NCBI RefSeq assembly: GCF_900167465.1
Contig: NZ_FUWR01000018.1
Span: 1 to 60,589 of the forward strand
DNA length: 60,589 nt
Source: Trichlorobacter thiogenes
Lineage (GTDB): Bacteria; Desulfobacterota; Desulfuromonadia; Geobacterales; Pseudopelobacteraceae
Direction of reading: 5' to 3'
Part shown: positions 25,910 to 32,606 of the stretch, piece by piece
Position numbering within the stretch: the stretch's first letter is position 1
How the letters are laid out: each line of letters begins with the position of its first letter
Translations under genes and position numbers: made by a program
The notes under the pieces: model-generated
What the model saw: the letters and a program-made list of their open reading frames with translations, nothing else
Told to the model about the DNA's origin: nothing
Databases searched by the model: none

Positions 25910-26227
25910 ATGACCACCGGAAAGATCGCCATACCCTACTACGGAACCCTGAGCCACCCCAACAGCGGGTTTGAACGGGTTTTCTTTATCCTTGAGCATG
26001 ATGAGCATAGCCAAACCAAACACAATCAGGTCAGCATGGGCATCTGGGATGCAACACAGACACCGCTACTGCCAGCATGGCTCCACCAGAATGGCATCAA
26101 ACAAGTTGTCTGCAGTTCTGCTCCAGACCGTTCGCTGATGGAAACCATGTTAAAAGCTGGCATTAGAGTGTTTGGCGAAAGTAGCGAAAAGGCCCGTAAA
26201 ATACTTAAAAGCCTTTGCCTTATTTAA
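25910..26227 (+). CDS. NifX/NafY-like domain protein (FeMo-co biosynthesis family)
   Basis: The ATG at 25910 follows AACGAGG and encodes 105 residues; ATGs at 25880 and 25889 lie in the leader inverted repeat region. The fold pattern is that of the dinitrogenase iron-molybdenum cofactor family: KIAIPYYG at the start, FFILEHDE, WLHQNGIKQVVCSSAPDRSLMETMLKAGIRVFG. No other nif genes are near, so a role in nitrogenase is doubtful; stand-alone members may bind metal or metal-sulfur clusters. It is the first gene after the sigma-54-type promoter. Confidence 0.7.
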   Translation: MTTGKIAIPYYGTLSHPNSGFERVFFILEHDEHSQTKHNQVSMGIWDATQTPLLPAWLHQNGIKQVVCSSAPDRSLMETMLKAGIRVFGESSEKARKILKSLCLI

Positions 26228-26267
26228 AAATATCGACGCTATTCACATTGTGTGAGAGGAGACGACC

Positions 26268-26420
26268 ATGAAAGCAAAAAGTAATTTTTCAACTCTGGTA
26301 GCAGAAACCACCGCAAAGGGTAGTTTAGCTCTCTTTGCAGGTATTGGCGTATTTTTGGCTGGTTTCATTACCTGGTCTGCAGCCGGAGCTGTCAGCGCAC
26401 TAATCGACCTTTTCAGTTAA
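26268..26420 (+). CDS. Tiny membrane protein, MKAK family member A
   Basis: A 50-residue frame starts at the ATG at 26268, 5 nt after GAGGAGACG, and begins MKAKSNFSTLV. Residues about 19-45 form one hydrophobic helix (LALFAGIGVFLAGFITW). The N-terminal MKAKxNFS is shared with the next small gene and with the protein at 32105-32374, so they are paralogous at least at the N-terminus. It lies 40 bp after the NifX-like gene. No known family is recognised; an accessory subunit of the neighbouring cytochrome is one possibility. Confidence 0.7.
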   Translation: MKAKSNFSTLVAETTAKGSLALFAGIGVFLAGFITWSAAGAVSALIDLFS

Positions 26421-26452
26421 TTTCATATACCACACCCCTAAAGGAGGAAGCC

Positions 26453-26599
26453 ATGAAGGCAAAACAGAATTTTTCAGATTTAGATGATCGTAAGTACATT
26501 GGCAGAGTGCTGGCAGTAGCAGGTGTATTCTTTACCGGTGCAGCTACAGCTGTAGCCTGGCCAGGCCTGAGCCATATTGCTCATAAACTGATTGGCTAA
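26453..26599 (+). CDS. Tiny membrane protein, MKAK family member B
   Basis: A 48-residue frame begins MKAKQNFSDLDDRKY, with a near-perfect AAAGGAGGA site 5 nt before the ATG. Residues about 17-37 form a hydrophobic helix (VLAVAGVFFTGAATAVAW), with two His in the C-terminal tail (LSHIAHKLIG). It is 32 bp after member A and is followed by a terminator-like hairpin. The strong binding sites of A and B suggest high expression. Function unknown. Confidence 0.7.
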   Translation: MKAKQNFSDLDDRKYIGRVLAVAGVFFTGAATAVAWPGLSHIAHKLIG

Positions 26600-26611
26600 C
26601 CGTTCATGAAC

Positions 26612-26641
26612 ATGGGCAGGATGTATTCCTGCCCATTTTTG
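26612..26641 (+). terminator. Terminator-like hairpin after the MKAK pair
   Basis: A perfect 10-bp stem ATGGGCAGGA / TCCTGCCCAT with loop TGTAT is followed by TTTTTG. It lies 12 bp past the stop of member B and inside the open frame of the next gene, which argues that this gene starts further down. It may reduce read-through into the transposase-like and cytochrome genes. Confidence 0.7.
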
Positions 26642-26662
26642 TGCTCTGACGCCAACTACCCC

Positions 26663-27409
26663 ATGCAGATGAACCAAACATTGCAACATGCCGAAATTCG
26701 TAGTACTCTGCAGTGCCCTACCTGCTCGACCAGCCGCCTGTATCAGCTGGCAGATGGCAGGTTCAAGTGTTCACTCTGCAGAAAAATTTTCAGTGCAACA
26801 GCCAATCGTCAAAACCGTTTGGCGCCAATCGTACGGGAAGGTCTTGCAACAGCTTTCTGGAACATGGATGGTACTGCTGACACTGCCAATGCCCTGGATC
26901 TGAATATAAAAACCGTCCAGAAATATTTTGGATTGTTGCGTGAACATTTGGCTAAATTATCACGTCAGACCATACTGCAACAGTTTGAAAGTGATACCCT
27001 GCCAGCATCCTGGTTTCAGTCATTTCCGCAGCAACAAAGCTGCGGCCAAACTGCTAACCCGATTGCAGCAATTGTAAAATCTGGAGATGCAATCAACTTT
27101 TTGTTCGCAGCACCAGTGTCATCACAACCTAGATTTCAGGAAACTGCGATCCTGGGCTGGCTCTTTGCGCAGGATGATGAAAGCCTGCAGCGACTTAATC
27201 TGGATCGGATGCATTGCCAATCCAGAGACAGCGACAGTATTACCCTTGCTACACCATTCTGGAGATTCATTAAACAAGGGCTGATCCATTATCAAGGTGG
27301 ATTCAGACATCATTTTTTTCAGTATTTGCGAGAAATGGAGTTCCGTTACAACGACCGTCAAAAACAGCGCGGACCGGATATCTGTCTGCACGTTCTAGCT
27401 GCCGAGTAA
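26663..27409 (+). CDS. Domesticated IS1595-like transposase, putative regulator
   Basis: The frame is open from 26606, but the terminator at 26612-26641 points to an ATG at 26663 or 26669; neither has a good binding site. Residues about 17-42 are a zinc ribbon (CPTCSTSRLYQLADGRFKCSLC), followed by a helix-turn-helix region (TANALDLNIKTVQKYF), as in the N-terminus of IS1595-type transposases. The C-terminal GGFRHHFFQYLREMEFRYNDR resembles their last motif. The central catalytic part is short and I see no convincing DDE triad. There are no inverted repeats at its edges. It may have become a DNA-binding regulator of this cluster. Confidence 0.6.
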   Translation: MQMNQTLQHAEIRSTLQCPTCSTSRLYQLADGRFKCSLCRKIFSATANRQNRLAPIVREGLATAFWNMDGTADTANALDLNIKTVQKYFGLLREHLAKLSRQTILQQFESDTLPASWFQSFPQQQSCGQTANPIAAIVKSGDAINFLFAAPVSSQPRFQETAILGWLFAQDDESLQRLNLDRMHCQSRDSDSITLATPFWRFIKQGLIHYQGGFRHHFFQYLREMEFRYNDRQKQRGPDICLHVLAAE

Positions 27410-27436
27410 CACATTTTATTTTCAGGAGAGAGCACC

Positions 27437-29284
27437 ATGCGCCGAACACCAGTAACACTCGTTGTACTCGTTTTTTCAATGCTGTTCATGCTGCCAGGCA
27501 TGCTCCACGCTGCAGTGGACAAAATGGCCTACGACCCGGAGAACTGTCTTGGTTGCCACGGCGGCAAGATCAGTCTCGACAGTTTTGCAGCCTCCCCCCA
27601 CGGTAAAAACGGCTGTACCAGCTGTCACTTACAAAGTGCCGACCTGAAAAAGCACATGACCGGCAACACAAAACTGGACAAGGTCAACTGCTCCCGTTGC
27701 CACGGTAATGAGGCAAAAGAGTTTGAAAAGAGCGTCCATGCCAAAAACGGCCTGACCTGCGTATCCTGCCACTCTGACATCCACGGATTTAGTTCCAAAA
27801 AGGGTGATAAGAAGGCAGCTACCCTGGCCTGTATCAAGTGCCACGACAAACAGAAGGCACACCTGAACTCAGTCCATGGTGTATCCCTGATGAAAGGCAA
27901 CCCCGATGCGCCGGGTTGTGCTGATTGTCACGGTCTGCACGGCATCAAAAAAGTTCAGCCTGCAACTACGGTTGAAGGACGTATGTTCCATGTTGATGCC
28001 TGTATCAAGTGTCATAGTGATGAAAAAATGATGCACCGTAACCATGTCAACGGGCATGCTGTTGAAACCTATCTGGATAGCTACCACGGCAAAGGCTATC
28101 GTCTGGGTATGCTGCAGAAGGCTGCTGGCTGTTCTGACTGCCACACGGCACACAACGTCTTGAAAAAAGACAATCCTGCATCTTCAGTACACCCCAATAA
28201 TGCCGCAAAATCCTGCGCCCAGTGTCACACCAAGGCAACCGCACTGTTTGCCAAATTCTATTCACACGGCAGCCACCACGACCGTGAAAACTATCCCCTG
28301 ATGTACTGGACCTTCAAGGCCATGGTTGGTCTGCTGGTGGGTACCTTTGCGGTATTCTGGGTTCACACCCTGCTCTGGATGTTCCGTGGTTTTGTTGAAA
28401 ACCGTGAAAAGCAGAAGGCCCTGATTGAAGGCCATGTACACCACATTGATGAGCCGCACAAACTGTACTACCGCTTCAAGAAGCGTCACATCTTCCTGCA
28501 CTTCACCGTTATCGTCAGCTTCCTGGGGCTCTCCCTGACCGGTCTGCCACTTAAGTTCAGTGATCAGGCCTGGGCACAGACCATGATGTCCTTCTTTGGC
28601 GGCGTTGAGTACGCTGGTCTGATCCACCGCGGTTGTGCCGTACTGACCTTCTACTACTTCATGGGCGCACTCTGGATGAGTATTGACTTCCTGCTGCTCC
28701 GTAAGGATGTAAAAGGGAATATCCTGCAGCGGATGTTCGGACCAGACTCCCTGATGCCTAACTTCCGCGACATCAGCGACGTCATCGGTATGGTCAAATG
28801 GTTCCTGTTCAAAGGTCCCAAGCCAACCTTTGAGCGCTGGACATACTGGGAAAAATTCGACTTTATCGCAGTCTTCTGGGGTATGTTTGCCATCGGCGGT
28901 TCCGGCCTGATGCTTTGGTTCCCCGAGTTCTTCGGCCAATTCCTGCCCGGCTGGGCCTTTAACCTGGCAACCATCGTCCACTCTGACGAGGCATTGCTGG
29001 CAACCGGCTTCATCTTCACGGTTCACTTCTTCAACACCCATGGTCGCCCGGAGAAGTTCCCGATGGACTTTGTTATCTTCAACGGTCAGATGGCTAAAGA
29101 AGAGTTCATTGAAGAGCGTGGAGACCAGTGGAAGCGTTATGAAGAGCAAGGCATCCTGGAGCATTTTGAAGTTGAGAAGCCCAGTGGTGTAGTTTATGAC
29201 TTCATCTTCAAAACCTTCGGCTTTATCGCAGTATTCACCGGCCTTGCCCTTGTGGTGGCCATGATGTGGGCCTTCCTGGCCTGA
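27437..29284 (+). CDS. Nine-haem c-type cytochrome fused to b-type membrane domain (CbcL-like)
   Basis: The 615-residue protein begins with a signal peptide (about 1-26). The periplasmic part (about 30-275) has nine CxxCH haem motifs: CLGCH, CTSCH, CSRCH, CVSCH, CIKCH, CADCH, CIKCH, CSDCH and CAQCH. The C-terminal half has about five membrane helices with His residues suited to b-haems (KRHIFLHFTV, GLIHRGCAVL, TIVHSDEAL, TVHFFNTHG), like HydB/cytochrome b561-type subunits. This layout matches CbcL of Geobacter sulfurreducens, an inner-membrane quinol oxidoreductase for low-potential acceptors. Strong AGGAGAG binding site. I infer quinol-linked electron transfer to periplasmic cytochromes. Confidence 0.88.
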   Translation: MRRTPVTLVVLVFSMLFMLPGMLHAAVDKMAYDPENCLGCHGGKISLDSFAASPHGKNGCTSCHLQSADLKKHMTGNTKLDKVNCSRCHGNEAKEFEKSVHAKNGLTCVSCHSDIHGFSSKKGDKKAATLACIKCHDKQKAHLNSVHGVSLMKGNPDAPGCADCHGLHGIKKVQPATTVEGRMFHVDACIKCHSDEKMMHRNHVNGHAVETYLDSYHGKGYRLGMLQKAAGCSDCHTAHNVLKKDNPASSVHPNNAAKSCAQCHTKATALFAKFYSHGSHHDRENYPLMYWTFKAMVGLLVGTFAVFWVHTLLWMFRGFVENREKQKALIEGHVHHIDEPHKLYYRFKKRHIFLHFTVIVSFLGLSLTGLPLKFSDQAWAQTMMSFFGGVEYAGLIHRGCAVLTFYYFMGALWMSIDFLLLRKDVKGNILQRMFGPDSLMPNFRDISDVIGMVKWFLFKGPKPTFERWTYWEKFDFIAVFWGMFAIGGSGLMLWFPEFFGQFLPGWAFNLATIVHSDEALLATGFIFTVHFFNTHGRPEKFPMDFVIFNGQMAKEEFIEERGDQWKRYEEQGILEHFEVEKPSGVVYDFIFKTFGFIAVFTGLALVVAMMWAFLA

Positions 29285-29292
29285 TAACCAGA

Positions 29293-29322
29293 TCAGGGGG
29301 CAGCGCTTTTGCTGCCCCCTGA
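29293..29322 (+). other. Strong hairpin after the cytochrome gene
   Basis: A perfect 12-bp stem TCAGGGGGCAGC / GCTGCCCCCTGA with loop GCTTTT follows the stop codon by 9 bp. It has no T-run behind it, so it more likely protects or processes the mRNA than ends transcription. Confidence 0.6.
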
Positions 29323-29345
29323 CTCTCTAAGAGGAGTTAAAACGT

Positions 29346-29600
29346 ATGAAAAAGGATCTATCTCTGATACTTTCCATACTTGCCTTTATCATGTATATCG
29401 TTGGTGGACTGAGTATTTTTAGTGGTCTTTTTATGGTGCTGGTACTTAAATCCAAAGACCTGTTCGGTCTGGGCACCGCAGGAACCCTTGGCTATCTGTT
29501 CCTTTGCGTTGGTGGCTGCCTATCTGTAGCTGGCGTCCTGACCCTTCGTATCATTCGTAACCGTACCAATCAGAAACTGTATCAGGCAGCTACCTGCTGA
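29346..29600 (+). CDS. Two-helix membrane protein, unknown function
   Basis: The 84-residue protein follows AAGAGGAG (9 nt before the ATG). It has two membrane helices (about residues 7-33 and 44-68), both rich in Gly, Leu and Val, with a short loop KSKDLFGLGTAG, and a basic tail (RIIRNRTNQK). It lies between the cytochrome and sigma-54 activator genes in the same direction and may be a small subunit or assembly factor of the cytochrome. No family recognised. Confidence 0.65.
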   Translation: MKKDLSLILSILAFIMYIVGGLSIFSGLFMVLVLKSKDLFGLGTAGTLGYLFLCVGGCLSVAGVLTLRIIRNRTNQKLYQAATC

Positions 29601-29636
29601 ATGTAAGCTTAGTTCCCGGAGGGAACCTTCACTACC

Positions 29637-31310
29637 ATGGCTGACAAAGAAAATTGCGAACAACTTAAATATTTCAGTCATATTATGGACTCTGTGGCAG
29701 ATGGCGTCTTCACGGTTGACCGTGATATGCACGTGATTGCCTTTAACCGTGCTGCAGAACTGATGACCGGTATTAAGAGAGTAGATGCGGTTGGGCGTCC
29801 CTGTCATGAGATATTCCGTACTTCGGTCTGCGACAACGGTTGCCCGGTACGGGAGGCCATGAAAAAAGGAAAGCCGGTTACCAACCGCGAAGTAACCATT
29901 AAAAATGCTGAAGATCAGTTGATTCCAGTTTCTGTCAGCGCCTCAATTCTGTACGATGACGAAGGCAATCCTATTGGCGGGGTTGAAACCCTGCGTAGTA
30001 TGAAGCGTATCTACGCGATTATGGACAGCGTTGCCGATGGCCTGTTTACTGTTGATGAAGGGATGCACATCACCCACTTTAACAAGGCAGCAGAAGAAAT
30101 TACCGGGGTTTCCGCCCTGGAGGCGATCGGCAGACCCTGCTATGAAATCTTTAAATCAGAAGCCTGCACCGGTGCCTGCCCAATGGTTGAAGCAATTGCC
30201 ACCGGACAATCTATCCAACGTGAAGTAGAAATAAGTGATCGCAAAGGCCGTAAAAAACTGATCTCCGTCAGTGCATCAACTCTCTATGATGCAGCCGGAA
30301 ATGTTATGGGCGGTGTTGAAACCGTCCGCGACCTGACCCCCATTACGGCAATTAAAGAAGAAATTCGCGAAAAGTACTCGTTCCGCAGCCTGGTGAGCCG
30401 TAATCCTGCCATGCGTCGTTTGTTTGATGTCATGGAAGATATCGCTGCCAGCAACGCAACGGTCTTTCTGAATGGCGAAAGTGGAACCGGTAAAGAGCTG
30501 TTTGCCAGGGCCATCCACGACTTGAGTCCCCGCCGTGAAGGTCCGATGGTGATTGTCAACTGCGGTGCCCTGCCGGAAACCCTGCTTGAGTCAGAGATAT
30601 TCGGTGTCCGCAAAGGCGCCTTTACCGGTGCTACCGAGAACCGTCCCGGACGGCTTGAGCTGTGTAACGGCGGCACATTCTTTCTGGACGAAATCGGCGA
30701 CCTGCCGCTTCCCTTACAGGTAAAACTGCTGCGTGTTTTGGAAAACCATGAGTTCCAACCTCTGGGTGCCCGCTCACCCATCAAGGCCGATGTCCGCTTT
30801 ATCACCGCAACCCACCGTAATCTTGAAGAGATGGTGGCGGAAGGAACGTTCCGTCAGGACCTCTACTTCAGAATCAACATTGTCACCCTCAACATCCCCC
30901 CCCTGCGTGACCGTCGTGAGGATATCCCCCTGCTGGTGGATATGGCCCTGCAACGGTTCAATCTTACCTACAACAAAAAGGTTCGCTCGGTATCTCCTGA
31001 AGTTTTAAAACTGCTGCTTACCCACTCCTTTCCCGGCAATGTCAGAGAACTCTTGAATCTGATCGAACAGTCAGTCATACTCTGCCGCGGAACAGAGATC
31101 ACTCCGGATCATCTGCCAACCAATTTTCTGGGTCAAACCCATGAACAGGCGCAAAACACGCGCCGTTCCGGCAAGATCCCAACCGCCGCAGACCTGAACG
31201 CACTGTTAAGCCGTTACAGTGGCAATCGGGCTGAAGTTGCACGGGAATTAAACATCGACCGTACAACCCTCTGGCGTTGGATGAAAAGGCTTGGTGTGAA
31301 GGAGGCTTAA
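29637..31310 (+). CDS. PAS-PAS sigma-54-dependent transcriptional activator
   Basis: The 557-residue protein has two PAS domains (about 8-120 and 124-235), each with a Cys-x3-Cys pair (VCDNGCPV and ACTGACPM), which may bind a metal or sense redox state. A sigma-54 AAA+ domain (about 255-485) follows, with Walker A GESGTGKELFARAI, the sigma-54 contact motif GAFTGA and Walker B GGTFFLDEIGDLP. The C-terminus is a Fis-type helix-turn-helix (NRAEVARELNIDRTTLWRWMKR). No receiver domain, so control is through the PAS sensors. Clear GGAGGG binding site. It probably acts at the TGTTGCA sites in this cluster. Confidence 0.93.
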   Translation: MADKENCEQLKYFSHIMDSVADGVFTVDRDMHVIAFNRAAELMTGIKRVDAVGRPCHEIFRTSVCDNGCPVREAMKKGKPVTNREVTIKNAEDQLIPVSVSASILYDDEGNPIGGVETLRSMKRIYAIMDSVADGLFTVDEGMHITHFNKAAEEITGVSALEAIGRPCYEIFKSEACTGACPMVEAIATGQSIQREVEISDRKGRKKLISVSASTLYDAAGNVMGGVETVRDLTPITAIKEEIREKYSFRSLVSRNPAMRRLFDVMEDIAASNATVFLNGESGTGKELFARAIHDLSPRREGPMVIVNCGALPETLLESEIFGVRKGAFTGATENRPGRLELCNGGTFFLDEIGDLPLPLQVKLLRVLENHEFQPLGARSPIKADVRFITATHRNLEEMVAEGTFRQDLYFRINIVTLNIPPLRDRREDIPLLVDMALQRFNLTYNKKVRSVSPEVLKLLLTHSFPGNVRELLNLIEQSVILCRGTEITPDHLPTNFLGQTHEQAQNTRRSGKIPTAADLNALLSRYSGNRAEVARELNIDRTTLWRWMKRLGVKEA

Positions 31311-31325
31311 AAGGGGGTACGCTGA

Positions 31326-32099
31326 TTGACACGCGCAGACCTGCAGCAACAAGCACACACCATTGATACCCTGTTTGACCTTGGACGGATTGATGAAGGA
31401 AAGGCAGCAATCCAGGAAGCCCTGGAGGCTTCCAAGGATGATCCGGCCTACCATCACTATTTCCAGGCAGAGGCCGCTGGCTACCTGGAACACAACGGTA
31501 AGGAACAGGGCCGTCTGTTCACTGAAGCACTCAATCTGGCACCTGATGACCTGTTTCTGATGCGGGTGGTTGGGGTCTGGCAACTGATGAATGGCAAGGT
31601 CTGGTCAGCAGTCCGTACCTTTGACCGTGTACTGGCGATTGAGCCGAATGATGGCGATACCCTGCGTTGCATGGGGATTGCCCATTCCCGTCTTGATCGT
31701 GATCGTAAAGCCATAAAATTCTACGAGCAAGCCTTGTCAGTCAGCAAAACAGACAGTGATGCAATGCGCCAGATCGGTGTTTCTCTTTCAAAACTGGGGG
31801 AGGACAAAGAATCACTGGACTGGTTCCGCAAGGCGCTGGCGCTGAACGAACAGGATTACGATTCTATGCGGCAACTGGGGATCTCACTGGCTATGCTGGC
31901 TGATTACGAAGGGGCCCTGCAGTGGTTACGCCTTGCTCAGACCGTGAACCCGCAGGATTATGAGACACGGCTGAACATGGCATTGGTGTTGAAGAAAATG
32001 CGGGGAGAAGAAACCTGGCTTGAGCGGGTTTCAATCAAACTCGGACGCTGGATGAGCCGCGTATGGGGTAAGCTACTGGATCGGTTTAACCTACGCTAA
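31326..32099 (+). CDS. TPR-repeat protein
   Basis: The 257-residue frame starts with TTG at 31326, preceded by AAGGGGG 8 nt upstream; no ATG is suitable nearby. Residues about 30-225 form five or six tetratricopeptide repeats (for example DDLFLMRVVGVWQLMNGKVWSAVRTFDRVLAIEPN, GDTLRCMGIAHSRLDRDRKAIKFYEQAL). The C-terminal end (WLERVSIKLGRWMSRVWGKLLDRFNLR) is a basic amphipathic helix that may lie on the membrane. It directly follows the sigma-54 activator, 15 bp apart. A scaffold or assembly role is inferred. Confidence 0.75.
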   Translation: MTRADLQQQAHTIDTLFDLGRIDEGKAAIQEALEASKDDPAYHHYFQAEAAGYLEHNGKEQGRLFTEALNLAPDDLFLMRVVGVWQLMNGKVWSAVRTFDRVLAIEPNDGDTLRCMGIAHSRLDRDRKAIKFYEQALSVSKTDSDAMRQIGVSLSKLGEDKESLDWFRKALALNEQDYDSMRQLGISLAMLADYEGALQWLRLAQTVNPQDYETRLNMALVLKKMRGEETWLERVSIKLGRWMSRVWGKLLDRFNLR

Positions 32100-32104
32100 C
32101 GGTT

Positions 32105-32374
32105 TCAGGCAGTCTCACAGCCGATTGACAGAGCCTCATCTGCAGCTTCATCTTGCTTGGCTCCGGTTCCATGCACCGCATCAAGACGTTGCAGGGCAAT
32201 CTTCAGTGCCTCTTTCATGGCAAGCCGCGCATCCTGCTCCTGACCTGCGTCAAAAAGGACATCAGACTGTTTGAGCAGCGCATCACCACCGGCGAATGAC
32301 ATCACATTGGCTACATCAGTGTGACCAATGGAAACGATTCCGGTTATTGCGCTGTAATTTGTTTTTGCTTTCAT
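32105..32374 (-). CDS. Small soluble protein, MKAK family member C
   Basis: The 89-residue protein begins MKAKTNYSAITGIVSIG, like the two tiny membrane proteins at 26268 and 26453, but has no membrane helix. Its middle (about 35-70) is a helical segment (ALLKQSDVLFDAGQEQDARLAMKEALKIAL) and its tail is acidic, with one Cys (SIGCETA). The ATG follows GCAGGAGGC. The gene is convergent with the TPR gene and has its own sigma-54 promoter and activator site. It is likely co-regulated with the NifX-like/cytochrome cluster. Function unknown. Confidence 0.7.
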   Translation of the reverse strand: MKAKTNYSAITGIVSIGHTDVANVMSFAGGDALLKQSDVLFDAGQEQDARLAMKEALKIALQRLDAVHGTGAKQDEAADEALSIGCETA

Positions 32375-32419
32375 TATATGCCTCCTGCAACATAGCAGAT
32401 TGTTTTATGACTAAGACAC

Positions 32420-32435
32420 AGCACAAAGCGTGCCA
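32420..32435 (-). promoter_or_regulatory. Sigma-54 promoter of the MKAK protein C gene
   Basis: On the minus strand TGGCACGCTTTGTGCT matches the consensus TGGCACG-N4-TTGCT with one mismatch, keeping both GG and GC at the right spacing. The predicted start is about 35 nt before the ATG at 32374. This is the best sigma-54 promoter in the window. Confidence 0.75.
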
Positions 32436-32491
32436 TACAATTTAATTGTTTTATTTCATCATGTTACACATCAAACAAGACGCACCACAAA

Positions 32492-32507
32492 TGATGCAGT
32501 TGCAACA
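32492..32507 (-). promoter_or_regulatory. TGTTGCA-N2-TGCATCA site, activator site
   Basis: Read on the minus strand, TGTTGCAACTGCATCA matches the palindrome at 25724-25739 with one mismatch in the half-sites and lies 56 bp before the -24 element. An ATGATG/CATCAT pair partly encloses it. The position suits a sigma-54 activator. Confidence 0.6.
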
Positions 32508-32550
32508 CATCATTACCACACATTCAAACTACGTGTGTAATATCAACAAA

Positions 32551-32580
32551 TTGGGCGTTGCATAAACATGCAACGCCCAA
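32551..32580 (-). terminator. Terminator after ppk
   Basis: A perfect 13-bp stem TTGGGCGTTGCAT / ATGCAACGCCCAA with a 4-nt loop lies 26 bp past the ppk stop; on the minus strand TTTGTTGAT follows. It also contains GTTGCA/TGCAAC halves, but the longer stem suggests a terminator rather than another activator site. Confidence 0.65.
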
Positions 32581-32606
32581 TTCAGCTAACGCAACTGTCT
32601 CAACAA

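Noticed and set aside
25928-26227. Nitrogen fixation locus
   Set aside because: Only one NifX-like gene is present, with no nifHDK, nifEN or nifB nearby.
28262-29164. 300-residue open frame on the minus strand
   Set aside because: It is the antisense shadow of the cytochrome membrane domain, whose haem motifs and helices prove the plus-strand frame.
32551-32580. A third TGTTGCA-type activator site
   Set aside because: The 13-bp perfect stem and its place just after ppk fit a terminator better, and the half-sites GTTGCAT/ATGCAAC have a different spacing.
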